Positions 50,753 through 63,762 are shown, counted from the first letter of the stretch. The stretch is DNA of 64,000 nucleotides from Bradyrhizobium sp. AUGA SZCCT0176 (GCF_018130145.1 NZ_JAFCMB010000003.1:62001-126000), one strand, 5' to 3'. Program-made: numbers and translations. Notes: generated by a model not told the origin, from the letters alone.

Positions 50753-51553
50753 ATGACGGATGGACGGCGGCGTGACAGACCGGAGCCGCAGCAGGGCGGG
50801 CAGGCGATCCGCCGCGCCTTGACCGTGTTGCGGATTCTAGCGGCCGGCCGGGAAACCGGCGTGCCGTTGTCGGAGGTCGTTCGGGCAACGTCCCTCACCC
50901 GTCCCACCGTCCACCGGATCGCGCAGGTGCTGATCGAGGAAGGCATTGTCGAGCGCAGCGCCCAGACCGGACGCTACGCGATCGGCCGCCAGGTGGCGGA
51001 ACTGGCGCTGGCGCGGCAATCGCGCTCGCCGCTGCTGGTCGCGGCCGAGCCTTATCTGGCGCGGGCGTCCGCACAGCTCGGCGATACCTTGTTCCTGACG
51101 GTGCGCACCGGGCTCGATACGCTGTGCGTCGCGCGGCGCATCGGCTCATATCCGATCCAGGTGCTGTCGATCGAGGTCGGCGCGCGGCGGCCACTCGGGG
51201 TCTCCAGCGCGGGCGTGGCCATTCTGGCCGCGATGCCGGCTCCGGAGGCGCGCGGGATCGTCCTCGCCAACGAGGCACGATTCATGGCCTATCGCACCGA
51301 CCTGCCGACGGTACTGGGACAAATCCGGCTCGCGCGGCGCCGGGGCTATAATTTGCGCGACGTCGGCCTCGTGCAAGGAACGAAATCGCTCTCGGCCTGG
51401 ATCAGGAGTCCCGACGGTCAGCCCGCGGCGGCGATTACCCTTTCCGCGGTAAGAAACAGGCTGAGCCCGCGCCGTGCCGTCGAAGTGTCGGATGTCCTCA
51501 TCGCCGCTGCACGAGAGATCGAGCGAACCATACCGAATGCGTCAGGCGGCTAA
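50753..51553 (+). CDS. IclR family transcriptional regulator, copy 2
   Basis: Regulator of about 266 residues: helix-turn-helix (about 20-75, AIRRALTVLRILAAGRETGVPLSEVVRATSLTRPTVHRIAQVLIEEGIV) and GAF-like effector domain (about 95-260, VGARRPLGVSSAGVAILAAMP, GYNLRDVGLVQGTKSLSAWI). The start at 50753 (MTDGRRRDR) is preferred because the upstream ATG at 50732 lies within an inverted repeat; the full open frame from 50585 is not conserved. It diverges from, and probably controls, the operon 42027-50585. Convergent with cbbX. Confidence 0.88.
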   Translation: MTDGRRRDRPEPQQGGQAIRRALTVLRILAAGRETGVPLSEVVRATSLTRPTVHRIAQVLIEEGIVERSAQTGRYAIGRQVAELALARQSRSPLLVAAEPYLARASAQLGDTLFLTVRTGLDTLCVARRIGSYPIQVLSIEVGARRPLGVSSAGVAILAAMPAPEARGIVLANEARFMAYRTDLPTVLGQIRLARRRGYNLRDVGLVQGTKSLSAWIRSPDGQPAAAITLSAVRNRLSPRRAVEVSDVLIAAAREIERTIPNASGG

Positions 51554-51598
51554 CGGGCGGACTTCCGAACGAAACACAGCGTAACATCGGACTCTAGT

Positions 51599-52498
51599 CT
51601 AGGACTTGTCTTTCAAAAACACCCGGCTGGCGAGCACGTCCGACGCCTGCAGCGACATCACGTCGTCGGCGTCCAGCATGCGGTCGAGATCGGCGACGAG
51701 ACGATTGGCCTGCCGCAGCCGCATGCGGTCGAGCGCGTTCCGGATCGAGCGCGCGTTGGAGAACAGCGGCTGGGTGACGCGTGCCGCGATGTAGCGGGTG
51801 AACGCCTCCCGCGCCTCGTCGCTGAACTTGTAGTTCATGTCGTGCAGCATCAGCTCGGCGATGGCGAGCAGCTCATCATTGGAATAATCCGGAAAATCGA
51901 TGTGATGGGCGATGCGGGAGCGGAAGCCCGGATTGCTGGCGAAGAATTTTTCCATGCGGTCGCCATAGCCGGCAAGGATCACCACCAGATCCTCGCGCTG
52001 CGATTCCATCACCTGCAGCAATATCTCGATCGCTTCCTGGCCGTAGTCGCGTTCATTGTCCGGCCGATTGAGGTAATAGGCCTCATCGATGAACAGCACG
52101 CCGCCCATCGCCTTCTTCAGCACCTCCTTGGTCTTGGGCGCGGTGTGGCCGATATATTGCCCCACCAGCTCATCGCGGGTGACCGAGACGACATGGCCGC
52201 GGCGGGCGAAACCCAGCCGGTGGAGAATGCCCGCGATCCGCAGCGCCACCGTGGTCTTGCCGGTGCCGGGATTGCCGGTGAACGACATGTGCAGCGTCGG
52301 CGTGTCCGTGGTCAGATTCATGCGCTTGCGGATACGTTCGATCAATAGCAGCGACGCGATCTCGCGAATGCGGGTCTTGACCGGCTTCAGCCCGATCAGC
52401 TCGCGGTCGAGCTGGGTCAGGATCTCCTCGATGCCGACGGCCTCGAGCTCTTCGCGGAGATTGACCCGGTCTGTCATTGGTGAGGCATCCAAATCCAT
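51599..52498 (-). CDS. cbbX: red-type RuBisCO activase CbbX
   Basis: AAA+ ATPase of 299 residues that remodels inhibited red-type RuBisCO by pulling on the C-terminus of the large subunit, using RuBP as activator. Walker A GNPGTGKT (75-82), pore loop YIGH (115-118), Walker B VLFIDEA (134-140) and Arg194 in SNPGFRSRI (arginine-finger region) are all present. The start at 52498 follows AAAGGTGG at about 7 bases. It is the last gene of the cbb operon, separated from cbbS by a strong intrinsic terminator, which should lower its expression relative to cbbLS. Confidence 0.96.
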   Translation of the reverse strand: MDLDASPMTDRVNLREELEAVGIEEILTQLDRELIGLKPVKTRIREIASLLLIERIRKRMNLTTDTPTLHMSFTGNPGTGKTTVALRIAGILHRLGFARRGHVVSVTRDELVGQYIGHTAPKTKEVLKKAMGGVLFIDEAYYLNRPDNERDYGQEAIEILLQVMESQREDLVVILAGYGDRMEKFFASNPGFRSRIAHHIDFPDYSNDELLAIAELMLHDMNYKFSDEAREAFTRYIAARVTQPLFSNARSIRNALDRMRLRQANRLVADLDRMLDADDVMSLQASDVLASRVFLKDKS

Positions 52499-52517
52499 GT
52501 GCGAACCACCTTTCGAG

Positions 52518-52552
52518 AAAAAAACTCCGTCGCCACCCTTATGGCGACGGAG
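52518..52552 (-). terminator. intrinsic terminator between cbbS and cbbX
   Basis: On the minus strand an 11-base-pair GC-rich stem, CTCCGTCGCCA / TGGCGACGGAG (52525-52535 and 52542-52552, 6-base loop), is followed immediately by seven U residues (A-tract 52518-52524 on the plus strand). It starts 59 bases after the cbbS stop and ends 19 bases before the cbbX start codon. This is a textbook Rho-independent terminator; cbbX would need read-through or its own promoter. Confidence 0.88.
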
Positions 52553-52611
52553 CAGTACTTCCGGCTGGGGTCGATGAGGGAGCACCGCCGGCCGGCAGGG
52601 TAAAAGGTGAG

Positions 52612-53031
52612 CTAGCCGTAACGACCGCCTTCCGGGCGATCGACCGCGTAGGACTTCGTGGTGTAGCGAATGTTGCGGCCGGCCATCTCGTGCCGCTCGA
52701 GGCGGAAGCCGGGTTCGTCCTTTGGCCGGTTGACGATGAAGGACAGCCGCACCGATTCCCAGCCGTGGCTGTTATCGAACGCCGACATTCGGATGTAGCT
52801 GTTGCCATATACCTTGCGGCATTGAGCGAGCTCCATCATCACGCCGGCAGCGTCGCGGAGATCGAACATCGGCAATCCCCACATCTCCCAAAAACTGTTG
52901 CGGGGATGGGGGTCGTCGGTGAATTCGATGTTCACCGCCCAGCCCTTCTCCAGGCAATACTGGACCTGGCGGGTGATCTGCTCGTCGGTGAGGTCAGGCA
53001 GGAACGAGAAGCAGCCCTGGGTGACACGCAT
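52612..53031 (-). CDS. cbbS: RuBisCO small subunit, red type
   Basis: Small subunit of form I RuBisCO, 139 residues, assembling as L8S8 with CbbL in the cytoplasm or carboxysome-free state. Features: [65 protein letters not shown] and [25 protein letters not shown]. The red-type C-terminal extension (about residues 110-139, [21 protein letters not shown]) replaces the beta-A/beta-B loop of green types. The start is 12 bases after the cbbL stop. Confidence 0.97.
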   Translation of the reverse strand: MRVTQGCFSFLPDLTDEQITRQVQYCLEKGWAVNIEFTDDPHPRNSFWEMWGLPMFDLRDAAGVMMELAQCRKVYGNSYIRMSAFDNSHGWESVRLSFIVNRPKDEPGFRLERHEMAGRNIRYTTKSYAVDRPEGGRYG

Positions 53032-53043
53032 AATATCAGCTCC

Positions 53044-55642
<2,599 letters not shown>

Positions 55643-55676
55643 CGGCCCCTCCGTGTCGTTGTCTGTTTGCAGGCGA

Positions 55677-57707
55677 TCATGTGTCGTTCACCGCCATTCT
55701 CGCGCGCGCGATGCAGCGCAGGGCAGCCTTCGCTACTCCGTCAGCGGTGATGCCGAACTCGCGGTAGAGCGTTTCGGCCGGTGCGGAGGCGCCAAAGCCG
55801 GTCATGCCGACGAATTCGCCGTCATCGCCGAGCCAGCGCGCCCAGTCGCCTTCGACCGCGGCTTCGACACCGACCCGCGGCACGCGTCCGAGCACCGCGG
55901 TCCGATATTCGCGCGATTGCTGGCGAAACAATTCGAAGCACGGCGCCGAGACCACGGCCGCGCGGACGTCGACGCTTGCCAGCAGTTCGGCCGCGTGCAT
56001 GGCGATCGATACTTCCGAGCCGGTGGCGATCAGGGTGACGTCACGGCCTTCCTCCGGATCGACCACGACGTAAGCGCCGAACGCGACCAGATTCTGCTCG
56101 CCGGCTTCGCGGAACGTCGGCATCGCCTGCCGCGACAGGCACAGCAGCGACGGGCTATTTTGGGCGCGCAACGCACAATCCCAGGCTTCTGCGGTCTCAA
56201 TGGCATCGCCGGGGCGAAACACCAGCAGGTTGGGGATCGCCCGCAGCGATGCCAGATGCTCGACCGGCTGGTGAGTGGGGCCATCCTCGCCCAACCCGAT
56301 CGAGTCGTGCGTCATCACATGGATGACGCGGATACCCATCAACGCCGCCAGCCTGATCGCGGGGCGGCTGTAGTCGGCGAAGCTGAGAAACGTACCGCCA
56401 TAGGGAATGAAGCCGCCATGCAACGCGATACCGTTCATCGCCGCCGCCATCGCGTGCTCGCGGACGCCGTAGTGAATGTAGCTGCCGTTGAGACAATCGG
56501 CCTGCACCGGCCGATGTGTCTTGGCGCGCGTCAGGTTGGAATGAGTCAGATCGGCGGAGCCGCCGAGCAGGTTCGGCAACGCCTCGGCGATTCCGTCGAT
56601 CACCAGCTGCGAGGCCTGCCGGGTCGCGATATCAGGCCGCTCGGCGGCGAAGCGATCGCGCAGGCCCGCCATCGCGTCGACGTAGCCGCACGGCAGATTG
56701 CGATTGAGGGCATCGTGAAACGGCGAGCGCGCCACGGCACAGCGCTTGGTCCGCTCGATCCAGCTGCGGCGGGCGGCATGCCCGCGTGCGCCGGCGTTGC
56801 GCCATTGCGTCGCGATATGCTCCGGAACCTGGAACGGCGGATGCGGCCAGTTCAGCGCATCGCGGGTCTTTGCGACTTCATCGGCGCCGAGCGGCGCGCC
56901 ATGGGCTTTTTCGCTGCCCTGGCGGTTCGGCGCCCCGAAGCCGATCAGCGTGCGGCAGGCGATCAGCGACGGCCGGTCGCTGGTGCGGGCCCGTTCGATG
57001 GCAGCGGCGATGGCTTCGGGGTCGTGGCCGTCCATCCGGCAGGCCGACCATCCGGAGGCCTTGAACCGTGCGAGCTGGTCATCCGAACACGACAGCGAGG
57101 TCGCGCCGTCGATCGAAATCTCATTGTCGTCGAACAGCACGATCAGGCGATTGAGCCTGAGATGGCCCGCCAGCGAGATCGCCTCATGGCTGAGGCCCTC
57201 CATCAGGCAGCCATCGCCTGATATCACATAGGTGAAGTGATCGACGTAGTCGTCGCCGAAGCGCGCGTTCATCAGCCGTTCGGCGAGCGCCATCCCCACG
57301 GCCGTGGCGATGCCCTGCCCGAGCGGCCCGGTGGTGGTCTCGACGCCGGGGGTATGGCCATACTCGGGATGTCCCGGCGTTTTCGATCCCCATTGCCGAA
57401 AGGCTCTGAGCTCGTCCGAGGTCACGCCCTCATAGCCCGTCAGGTGCAGCAGCGCATACAGCAGCATCGAGCCGTGACCGGCTGATAGCACGAAGCGATC
57501 GCGGTCAGGCCATGCCGGGTCGGCCGGATCGAATTTGAGGAATCGCGAAAACAGAACGGTGGCGACGTCAGCCATGCCCATCGGCATGCCCGGATGACCG
57601 GATTTCGCCTGCTCGACCGCATCGATCGCCAGAAAGCGGATCGCATTGGCCATCTCCGCGTGCGAAACATCCGGATAGCCGGCAATACGGGACAGGGGAG
57701 CGTTCAT
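55677..57707 (-). CDS. cbbT: transketolase
   Basis: Thiamine-diphosphate enzyme of 676 residues that transfers two-carbon units between sugar phosphates to regenerate pentose phosphates in the Calvin cycle. Landmarks: [14 protein letters not shown] near the N-terminus, the TPP motif [14 protein letters not shown] ending in DDNEISIDG, and [21 protein letters not shown] in the pyrimidine domain. The start overlaps the stop of cbbP by 4 bases, indicating coupled translation. Confidence 0.97.
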   Translation of the reverse strand: MNAPLSRIAGYPDVSHAEMANAIRFLAIDAVEQAKSGHPGMPMGMADVATVLFSRFLKFDPADPAWPDRDRFVLSAGHGSMLLYALLHLTGYEGVTSDELRAFRQWGSKTPGHPEYGHTPGVETTTGPLGQGIATAVGMALAERLMNARFGDDYVDHFTYVISGDGCLMEGLSHEAISLAGHLRLNRLIVLFDDNEISIDGATSLSCSDDQLARFKASGWSACRMDGHDPEAIAAAIERARTSDRPSLIACRTLIGFGAPNRQGSEKAHGAPLGADEVAKTRDALNWPHPPFQVPEHIATQWRNAGARGHAARRSWIERTKRCAVARSPFHDALNRNLPCGYVDAMAGLRDRFAAERPDIATRQASQLVIDGIAEALPNLLGGSADLTHSNLTRAKTHRPVQADCLNGSYIHYGVREHAMAAAMNGIALHGGFIPYGGTFLSFADYSRPAIRLAALMGIRVIHVMTHDSIGLGEDGPTHQPVEHLASLRAIPNLLVFRPGDAIETAEAWDCALRAQNSPSLLCLSRQAMPTFREAGEQNLVAFGAYVVVDPEEGRDVTLIATGSEVSIAMHAAELLASVDVRAAVVSAPCFELFRQQSREYRTAVLGRVPRVGVEAAVEGDWARWLGDDGEFVGMTGFGASAPAETLYREFGITADGVAKAALRCIARARMAVNDT

Positions 57708-58579
57708 GTCGTGCGCCTCTTGCGTTCCATCAGTTGCAGGATCAGCGGGGTGAGAATGAGCTGCATCGCCAGATCGAGTTTCGCGCCGTGGATCACGATC
57801 GAATTGGCGCGCGACATGAAGCTGTGCGGAATCATCGACAGCAGGTACGGAAAATCGATGCCGCGCGGATTCCTCAGGCGGATCACCACCATCGATTCAT
57901 CCGGCGTTGGAATCCAACGCGCGATGAACGGGTTCGACGTATCGACGGTCGGCACGCGCTGGAAGTTGATGTCGGTCTCGGCGAATTGCGGACAGATGTA
58001 GTTCACGTAGTCGGGCATGCGCCGCAGGATGGTGTCGGTCACCGCCTCCGCGGTATAGCCGCGGGCGCTGCGGTCGCGGTGCAGCTTCTGGATCCATTCC
58101 AGGTTGATGACCGGCACGACGCCGATTTTGAGATCGGCATGCTGTGCGACGTTGACCTTGTCGGTGACCACAGCGCCGTGCAGTCCTTCGTAGAACAGCA
58201 GGTCGGAATTCTCAGGCAATCGGCGCCAGTCGGTGAACGTGCCCGGTTCGGCGCCGTACAGTTTCGCCTCTTCGTCGTCGTGGATGTAGTGACGCGTCGT
58301 TCCGGTGCCGGACTCGCCGTAGTCCCGGAACACCCGTTCCAGCTCGACGAACAGGTTGGTTTCCGGGCTGAAATGGCTGAAATGCTTGTTGCCGCGCTCT
58401 GCTTCCTCCAGCATTTTCGTGCGCATCTCGAAGCGATTGTAGCGGTGGAAGGCATCGCCTTCGATATAGGCCGCAACCACCTTTTCGCGGCGGAAGATCT
58501 GCTCGAACGTCTTCTTCACCGACGTCGTGCCGGCGCCCGACGAACCCGTGATTGATATGATGGGATGAGCCCGCGACAT
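57704..58579 (-). CDS. cbbP: phosphoribulokinase
   Basis: Cytoplasmic kinase of 291 residues that makes ribulose 1,5-bisphosphate from ribulose 5-phosphate and ATP, a Calvin-cycle specific step. The P-loop is [10 protein letters not shown] (11-20); [12 protein letters not shown] carries the catalytic Asp and substrate-binding residues, and [12 protein letters not shown] is the Walker-B-like strand. The start at 58579 (MSRAHP) follows GAGG at 8 bases; the frame extends to 58618 without support. It starts 13 bases after cbbF and overlaps cbbT by 4 bases. Confidence 0.97.
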   Translation of the reverse strand: MSRAHPIISITGSSGAGTTSVKKTFEQIFRREKVVAAYIEGDAFHRYNRFEMRTKMLEEAERGNKHFSHFSPETNLFVELERVFRDYGESGTGTTRHYIHDDEEAKLYGAEPGTFTDWRRLPENSDLLFYEGLHGAVVTDKVNVAQHADLKIGVVPVINLEWIQKLHRDRSARGYTAEAVTDTILRRMPDYVNYICPQFAETDINFQRVPTVDTSNPFIARWIPTPDESMVVIRLRNPRGIDFPYLLSMIPHSFMSRANSIVIHGAKLDLAMQLILTPLILQLMERKRRTT

Positions 58580-58592
58580 GTCGTTCGCCTCG

Positions 58593-59633
58593 TCAGAGAA
58601 ACAGACCGCGCCGCGCAAACAGCGGTGCGTCGCTATTGTCGAACATCGGTTCGATCCTGTCGTGAATGGCCGTAACGTCGCGCACGTGGTGCACGGATCC
58701 CATGATCAGCGGCACCCGCTGATGCGGGGTTTTCGCAGCCAGTTCCAGAATTCGCCGGCGCCCGGTCGACGCCGCGCCTCCCGCCCATTCCATGATCAGC
58801 GCCATTGGATGGGCTTCGTACAGCAGGCGAAGCCGCCCTTCCCGATAGCTCGGGCGGGCATCGGCCGGATAAAGGAACACGCCGCCACGCACCAGGATGC
58901 GAAGCGCTTCGGCCACCAGCGAACCGATCCAGCGCATGTTGAAATCCGCCTCGCCTCCGCCGCTGGTGCCGGAGAGGCACTCGTCGATATAGGTGCGGAC
59001 CGGCCCGTGCCAGTGGCGGTGATTGGACGCGTTGATGGCGAACTCCGGCATATTGCGAGCGATCTGCACGGCCTGCCGGGTCTGCACGAACTCCTGCGCG
59101 TGGCGGTCGAGCATAAAGACATCGACGCGCGCATTGAGCGCGAGGACGAGCGTGGTCTGCGGACCGTAGACGATGAAACCCGCGGCGCACTGCGCCGTGC
59201 CGGGCTCGAAGAAGGTCGAAAGCAGGTCGTTGCCCCTGGGGCGGATCGAAAAGATGGTGCCCACCGAGATATTGTTGTCGAGGTTGGCCGATCCATCGAG
59301 CGGATCGATCGCAACACAGAACGGCGCCGAGGGACGCAAGGTTTCCGGCAGCGCCGCTTCCTCGGAAAGAACCGCCGCCACCGGGGTGCCGCGCAAGGCG
59401 CGCCGTATCATTTCATCGGCGGCGACATCGATATCCTTTTGCTGATCGCCGTCAGGATTGATGCCGCCGTTCTGCCCGGTGATGCCTGCGAACGGTCCAT
59501 CCGCGATCACCCCGGCAAGTTCGATGGAAGCGGCGGCAATCGCCTTGATCACGTCGGCAAGCGCAGCGCCATGCAGCGGCGTCTGCAACGCGGACCGATC
59601 GAGATGTGAACGCAGCGTCACGCGCTCGTCCAT
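58593..59633 (-). CDS. cbbF: fructose-1,6-bisphosphatase class I
   Basis: Class I FBPase of 346 residues that also acts on sedoheptulose bisphosphate in many autotrophs. The metal-binding signature is present: EEAALPETL, then IDPLDGSANLDNNISVGTIFSI. A bound-product segment YIDECLSGTSGGGEADFNMRWIGSLVAEALRIL follows. It is the first gene of the cbb operon; the 148-base region to cbbR holds its promoter. Confidence 0.97.
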   Translation of the reverse strand: MDERVTLRSHLDRSALQTPLHGAALADVIKAIAAASIELAGVIADGPFAGITGQNGGINPDGDQQKDIDVAADEMIRRALRGTPVAAVLSEEAALPETLRPSAPFCVAIDPLDGSANLDNNISVGTIFSIRPRGNDLLSTFFEPGTAQCAAGFIVYGPQTTLVLALNARVDVFMLDRHAQEFVQTRQAVQIARNMPEFAINASNHRHWHGPVRTYIDECLSGTSGGGEADFNMRWIGSLVAEALRILVRGGVFLYPADARPSYREGRLRLLYEAHPMALIMEWAGGAASTGRRRILELAAKTPHQRVPLIMGSVHHVRDVTAIHDRIEPMFDNSDAPLFARRGLFL

Positions 59634-59781
59634 GGCCGTCTCCCCTGTGCCCTCTTTCGGGGGCTCTCAAGCGTCTCGCCGGTTTGGCAATCCGCGATGT
59701 CAAAGGAAACGCAGTTTGCCGAATTAGTAAAATTTTGTTATCTTTGGTCTGAGCAAAGTTTTTGTTATAAAGGGTGCGGCG
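59634..59781. promoter_or_regulatory. divergent cbbR/cbbF control region with TTTTGTTAT direct repeats
   Basis: AT-rich segment 59714-59772 contains TTTTGTTAT twice, at 59734-59742 and 59761-59769, 27 bases apart, and the palindromic AAAATTTT core at 59730-59737. LysR-type CbbR proteins bind two adjoining sites in such regions; these repeats are the best candidates, although a clean TNA-N7-TNA pair could not be fixed by eye. Confidence 0.5.
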
Positions 59782-60753
59782 ATGGCAGGCCGGTTATTGC
59801 GAGAAGTGACGATCCGCCAGTTGCGTGCACTGGCCGCTGTTCAAAAAAGCCGATCGGTCACATCAGCGGCCAAACAGCTCCATCTCACCCAGCCCGCGGT
59901 CACGCTGCAGCTTCGTAATTTGCAGGCACTCGCCGGGCTGCCGCTGATCCAGCGCACCGGCGACGGCATGCTGCTGACGGATGCCGGGCGCGAAGTGCTG
60001 GCGCTGACTGAGCGGATCGAGGCGGCGATATCAGATTGCGAAACCACGATGGCGATGATGGCGGGGAAGACGGCCGGCCGCATCTCGATCGGCGCCGTCA
60101 GCACCGCGAAATATTTCGTGCCGTTCATGATTTCAGGATTTTCGAAGCGTCACCCGGACGTCGAAGTCACGCTCTCGATCGGTAACCGGCAGGAGATCGG
60201 CACGGCGCTACGCGGCTACGATCTCGACTTTGCGATCATGGGCCGCCCGCCGGCCGACATCGACATGAACGTTCACCTTATCGGCGATCACCCCCACGTC
60301 ATCATCGCGCCGACGGGACATCGGCTGGCGCGAAAATCCCGCATCGCGCCGGGCGAGCTTGCGAGCGAGACTTTCCTGACGCGCGAACCCGGATCCGGAA
60401 CGCGCGGCCTGATGGAGCAGCTGTTCGAATCCGCCGGCATTCGTCCCAAGATCGGCCTTGCCATGACCAGCAACGAGACCATCAAGCAGGCCGTGATCGC
60501 AGGTTTGGGCATTGCATTCATTTCCGCGCACACGGTGGCTACCGAACTCGATGAACGGCGATTGACTGTGCTCGACGTTGACGGCCTTCCCGTGGTCCGG
60601 CAATGGTTCGTGCTCGCCCGCAAGGACAAGGTCTTGCTGCCGCCGGCGCAGGCGATGCTCGATTTCCTCAGCACCAGGGGCAAGCAGTTTCTGCCGCGCA
60701 CCTATGGCCGCCTGCGTCTCACCCGGTCGTCAACCCGCAAAAAGCGCGGCTGA
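59782..60753 (+). CDS. cbbR: LysR-type regulator of the cbb operon
   Basis: LysR-family activator of 323 residues that controls Calvin-cycle genes in response to metabolites such as RuBP, PEP, ATP or NADPH. The N-terminal helix-turn-helix (about 10-70) reads RQLRALAAVQKSRSVTSAAKQLHLTQPAVTLQLRNLQALAGLPL; the effector domain (about 95-310) includes ISIGAVSTAKYFVPFMISGF, LDFAIMGRPP and REPGSGTRGLMEQLF. It is transcribed away from cbbF. AAGGGTGCGGCG is immediately upstream of its ATG. Confidence 0.95.
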   Translation: MAGRLLREVTIRQLRALAAVQKSRSVTSAAKQLHLTQPAVTLQLRNLQALAGLPLIQRTGDGMLLTDAGREVLALTERIEAAISDCETTMAMMAGKTAGRISIGAVSTAKYFVPFMISGFSKRHPDVEVTLSIGNRQEIGTALRGYDLDFAIMGRPPADIDMNVHLIGDHPHVIIAPTGHRLARKSRIAPGELASETFLTREPGSGTRGLMEQLFESAGIRPKIGLAMTSNETIKQAVIAGLGIAFISAHTVATELDERRLTVLDVDGLPVVRQWFVLARKDKVLLPPAQAMLDFLSTRGKQFLPRTYGRLRLTRSSTRKKRG

Positions 60754-60818
60754 GATGCGCCGCAAGTTCTGCTCACGCTGCTACCTTGGCCAAGGAATCC
60801 GGTACACTGGAAGGCGCA

Positions 60819-61202
60819 ATGCTCTCTCGTATCAAATCGTGGGCCAAGGGCCTGAAACGCGACGCTCACGCGATCTATCTCGCGTCCCGCGATCCGCGCG
60901 TGCCGTGGTACGCGAAGGCGCTCGCCATTGCCGTTGCCGGATATGCGCTGTCGCCGATTGACCTCATTCCGGACTTCATCCCCATCATCGGTTATCTCGA
61001 CGAGTTGATCCTGCTCCCTTTGGGCATCTGGCTCGTGGTGACGCTGATTCCCGATGAGATCATGGTCGAGTATCGCGCCAAGGCGAACGCGGCCGCGCAG
61101 CGTCCGACCAGCCGGGCCGGAATGGCTGTTATCATCCTGTTGTGGATTGCAGGCGCATTGGTGTTGGGATGGATCGGCCATGCCTGGTGGAACCGGCCGT
61201 GA
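60819..61202 (+). CDS. DUF1232 (YkvA) family membrane protein
   Basis: A 127-residue protein of the YkvA/DUF1232 family. It contains the conserved VPWYAKALAIAVAGYALSPIDLIPDFIPIIGYLDELILL motif, which forms the first membrane hairpin, and a C-terminal transmembrane helix (MAVIILLWIAGALVLGWIGHAW). The function is unknown. The start at 60819 follows GGAAGG at about 5 bases; a longer frame beginning in cbbR is an artefact. It is convergent with the TonB-dependent receptor gene. Confidence 0.9.
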   Translation: MLSRIKSWAKGLKRDAHAIYLASRDPRVPWYAKALAIAVAGYALSPIDLIPDFIPIIGYLDELILLPLGIWLVVTLIPDEIMVEYRAKANAAAQRPTSRAGMAVIILLWIAGALVLGWIGHAWWNRP

Positions 61203-61241
61203 AGGCCGGCTTTGATCGGCATCCCGTGACGCGCCGTTCGT

Positions 61242-63665
61242 TTAGAACGTCGCCTTCAGGCCTGCGTAGAAGGCGCGCGGCCGCGCCGGGCTGAGCGAAC
61301 GCGCATCGGTGAAGGGCGCACCGCCATTGGCGAAGTTGGGCACGTCGCCCGTATCGAAGAAGGTGCCGAAGGTCGCATAGCGGTTGTCGAAGATGTTGTC
61401 CGCACGGGCGTAGATCTGGAACGTCTTGTTGATCTGATACGAGGTGTGCAGGTTGAAAACCGCATAGGACGGCAGGCGCTGCGCCTGATTGGATTCGTCG
61501 CCCGCAAAGTACTGGTTGCCGACGAACAGCGCATCGCCTCCGACCTTGAAGGCGTCTGTGACCGAATAGTCGATGCCGAACTTGATCCGGTTGCGGGGGA
61601 TCGCCGGAATTCGATTGCCCGGCAGGATCTGGACATTGCCGTTGTCGTCGGCGAACGGGCTGTTGGAGCCGACCTGCAGCACATCGAGGAAGCGCGCATC
61701 CACGAGGGCATAGCTGGCATAAAGTTGCAGTGTCTTCGACGTCAGATTGACCTGGGCCTCGATGCCCTGGCGCCGTGTCGAACCCACGTTCTGGAAGTAA
61801 CCAAATCCCTGCAGCTCCGGGCTCGGAATCGCGAGGATATCATCGGCATTGGTGGCGCGGAACGCACCAACTTTCCAACTCAACGTTCCGATATTCAGCT
61901 CCGACGTTCCGCGGAAGCCTGCCTCGATGGTGCGGGACACGACTTGTTTCAGCGGCGGGTCGGCGATGAGGAATGCGGCAATGAGACAGGGGCGCAAGGG
62001 GTCGGCGCACGCAAGCTCCAGCGGGGTCGGTGCTCGATTGGCCTCGGAATACCCCGCATAGGCAGTCAAGGCGGGTGTGATCTTGTAGGTGCCGCCGATC
62101 ATCGGATTGAAGCGGGTAAACGTATGCTCGCCGTTGAGCGCCGTACCGATCTGATCCTCCAGCTTAATATGCGCATGGTTGAACCGGCCGCCGCCCGTGA
62201 TCGAAAATCTATCGGTAACGTCGAACGTGTCTGACGCGTAGAGCCCGGTGTAGCGGTTGGTGGCGCGAAGCGAAACCGGGCCGATCGCGATCGGCTCGCC
62301 GGATGGTCCGAGATAGATGCCGCTGCCGTTGACGACGTAGTTCGAACCGATGGTGCCGAGTTCGGCGCTGGCCCCGAACCGGGTGACGCCGGAGTCGATA
62401 CTGGCGCCGACCATGAACTGATTGTTGTGCCCGAACAGCTGATCGGTATTGGTTGCCTGCAGGGTTGCCCCCGTCGTGACCGAACGGGTTGTGGTCCGGT
62501 CGATCTGTCCCAGCACGGCGTTGTCAGGGAAGGGATTGGCAAGCTGGACGCCGTTCAGGCCATTCGCCGGGACGTCGTCGTCGTTAAAGCAAAGCAGGCC
62601 CGGATCGGCCGCGCATCGCTCCGTCTCGGTCGGATTGCCATCCACCGTTTTTTGCCTGAAAGCGCGGACGCGCGCCGAGCCTTCGATCGTCCAGGTCGGC
62701 GTGGCCTCGACCTTTCCGGTCAGATTGGCATATGCAACCTGGTTGGATGTCGTCTGCGGCGTGGTGTAGGTGGCGCCCCAGTAGTTCTGCAGCAGTTCAG
62801 CCGGCACCGTCGCAGCCGCGCCGAAATTGTTCTTGGCGACGCCCACATTGAGGTGAAATTCACTGCTATCGGTCCGGTAGCCGACATCGCCGTAGAACCG
62901 GCGAATGGCCGACTCCGAAAAATTGCGAAAGCCATTGTCACGCACGCCTTCCAGCGCGCCATAGACGGAAAAATTGTCGATCTGCTTGCCATACTGCGCC
63001 GAACTCTGGATGCGCCCGAACGAACCGCCCATCGTGTTGATTTCGGCGCCGCGATAGTTGAAGCCATCCTTCATCTGAACGTTGACGGCGCCGCCCAGCG
63101 CATTGAGACCGAAGGCGGGATTGTTGGTGACGACGGTGACCGACCTGATCGCGGCCGTCGGGATCAAGTCCCAGTTGACGGTGTCGCCGAACGCTTCGTT
63201 GACGCGCACGCCGTTCTGGTAAACCGCCAGTCCCTGAGGCGTACCGGCGACCGGAGATGCGACGAAACCCCGAAACTGAATATCGGGCATGAACGGATTT
63301 CCGGTCGTATCACTGATGATGATACCCGGCACCTGTTGCTGTAATGCGTCCGCGATGTTGAGCGAGCCGGTGCGCGTAATCTGTCCGGCTCCGACCGCAT
63401 TGACGCTTGCCGCCACCTTGTCGACATCCATTCCAGAACCCGCCGTCGGCGTGGGCGCGGTCGGATAGACGAAAACCCTGCGGACGTTCCTGGTCGCCCG
63501 GGGCGCATTTCTGCTGCGGGCGGGCCTGGCAGCTGTCCCCGGCGAAACCACCTCGATCGCGGGTAGGACCTCGGTCGCACCGGGCGCGTCCTGGGCTTGA
63601 GCACAGTCACTCCCGGGAACCAGACACAGTGATATTGTCCCGATAAACAGGAATCGCGCGCCCAT
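61242..63665 (-). CDS. TonB-dependent outer-membrane receptor
   Basis: Outer-membrane active transporter of 807 residues. After the signal peptide (FLFIGTISLCLVPGSDCAQAQ) comes a proline/alanine-rich linker and the plug domain (about 75-215: ITRTGSLNIADALQQQVPGIIIS, FRGFVASPVAGTPQGLAVYQNGVRVNEAF, NNPAFGLNALGGAVNVQMKDG). The beta-barrel fills the rest and ends in Phe (FYAGLKATF), as needed for outer-membrane assembly. No clear TonB box was located. The ligand (siderophore, vitamin or other) cannot be told. An incomplete histidine-kinase gene lies upstream on the same strand, suggesting a two-component regulator may control it. Confidence 0.94.
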   Translation of the reverse strand: MGARFLFIGTISLCLVPGSDCAQAQDAPGATEVLPAIEVVSPGTAARPARSRNAPRATRNVRRVFVYPTAPTPTAGSGMDVDKVAASVNAVGAGQITRTGSLNIADALQQQVPGIIISDTTGNPFMPDIQFRGFVASPVAGTPQGLAVYQNGVRVNEAFGDTVNWDLIPTAAIRSVTVVTNNPAFGLNALGGAVNVQMKDGFNYRGAEINTMGGSFGRIQSSAQYGKQIDNFSVYGALEGVRDNGFRNFSESAIRRFYGDVGYRTDSSEFHLNVGVAKNNFGAAATVPAELLQNYWGATYTTPQTTSNQVAYANLTGKVEATPTWTIEGSARVRAFRQKTVDGNPTETERCAADPGLLCFNDDDVPANGLNGVQLANPFPDNAVLGQIDRTTTRSVTTGATLQATNTDQLFGHNNQFMVGASIDSGVTRFGASAELGTIGSNYVVNGSGIYLGPSGEPIAIGPVSLRATNRYTGLYASDTFDVTDRFSITGGGRFNHAHIKLEDQIGTALNGEHTFTRFNPMIGGTYKITPALTAYAGYSEANRAPTPLELACADPLRPCLIAAFLIADPPLKQVVSRTIEAGFRGTSELNIGTLSWKVGAFRATNADDILAIPSPELQGFGYFQNVGSTRRQGIEAQVNLTSKTLQLYASYALVDARFLDVLQVGSNSPFADDNGNVQILPGNRIPAIPRNRIKFGIDYSVTDAFKVGGDALFVGNQYFAGDESNQAQRLPSYAVFNLHTSYQINKTFQIYARADNIFDNRYATFGTFFDTGDVPNFANGGAPFTDARSLSPARPRAFYAGLKATF

Positions 63666-63762
63666 TTTACTTCGTCCCGTCCCAATCCGGCTGCATTGAT
63701 GTCTGCCGGTACGCCGCCGGCGATCTTAGGGCGTCAAAAAAAGTTGCGCACCATACAAAACG

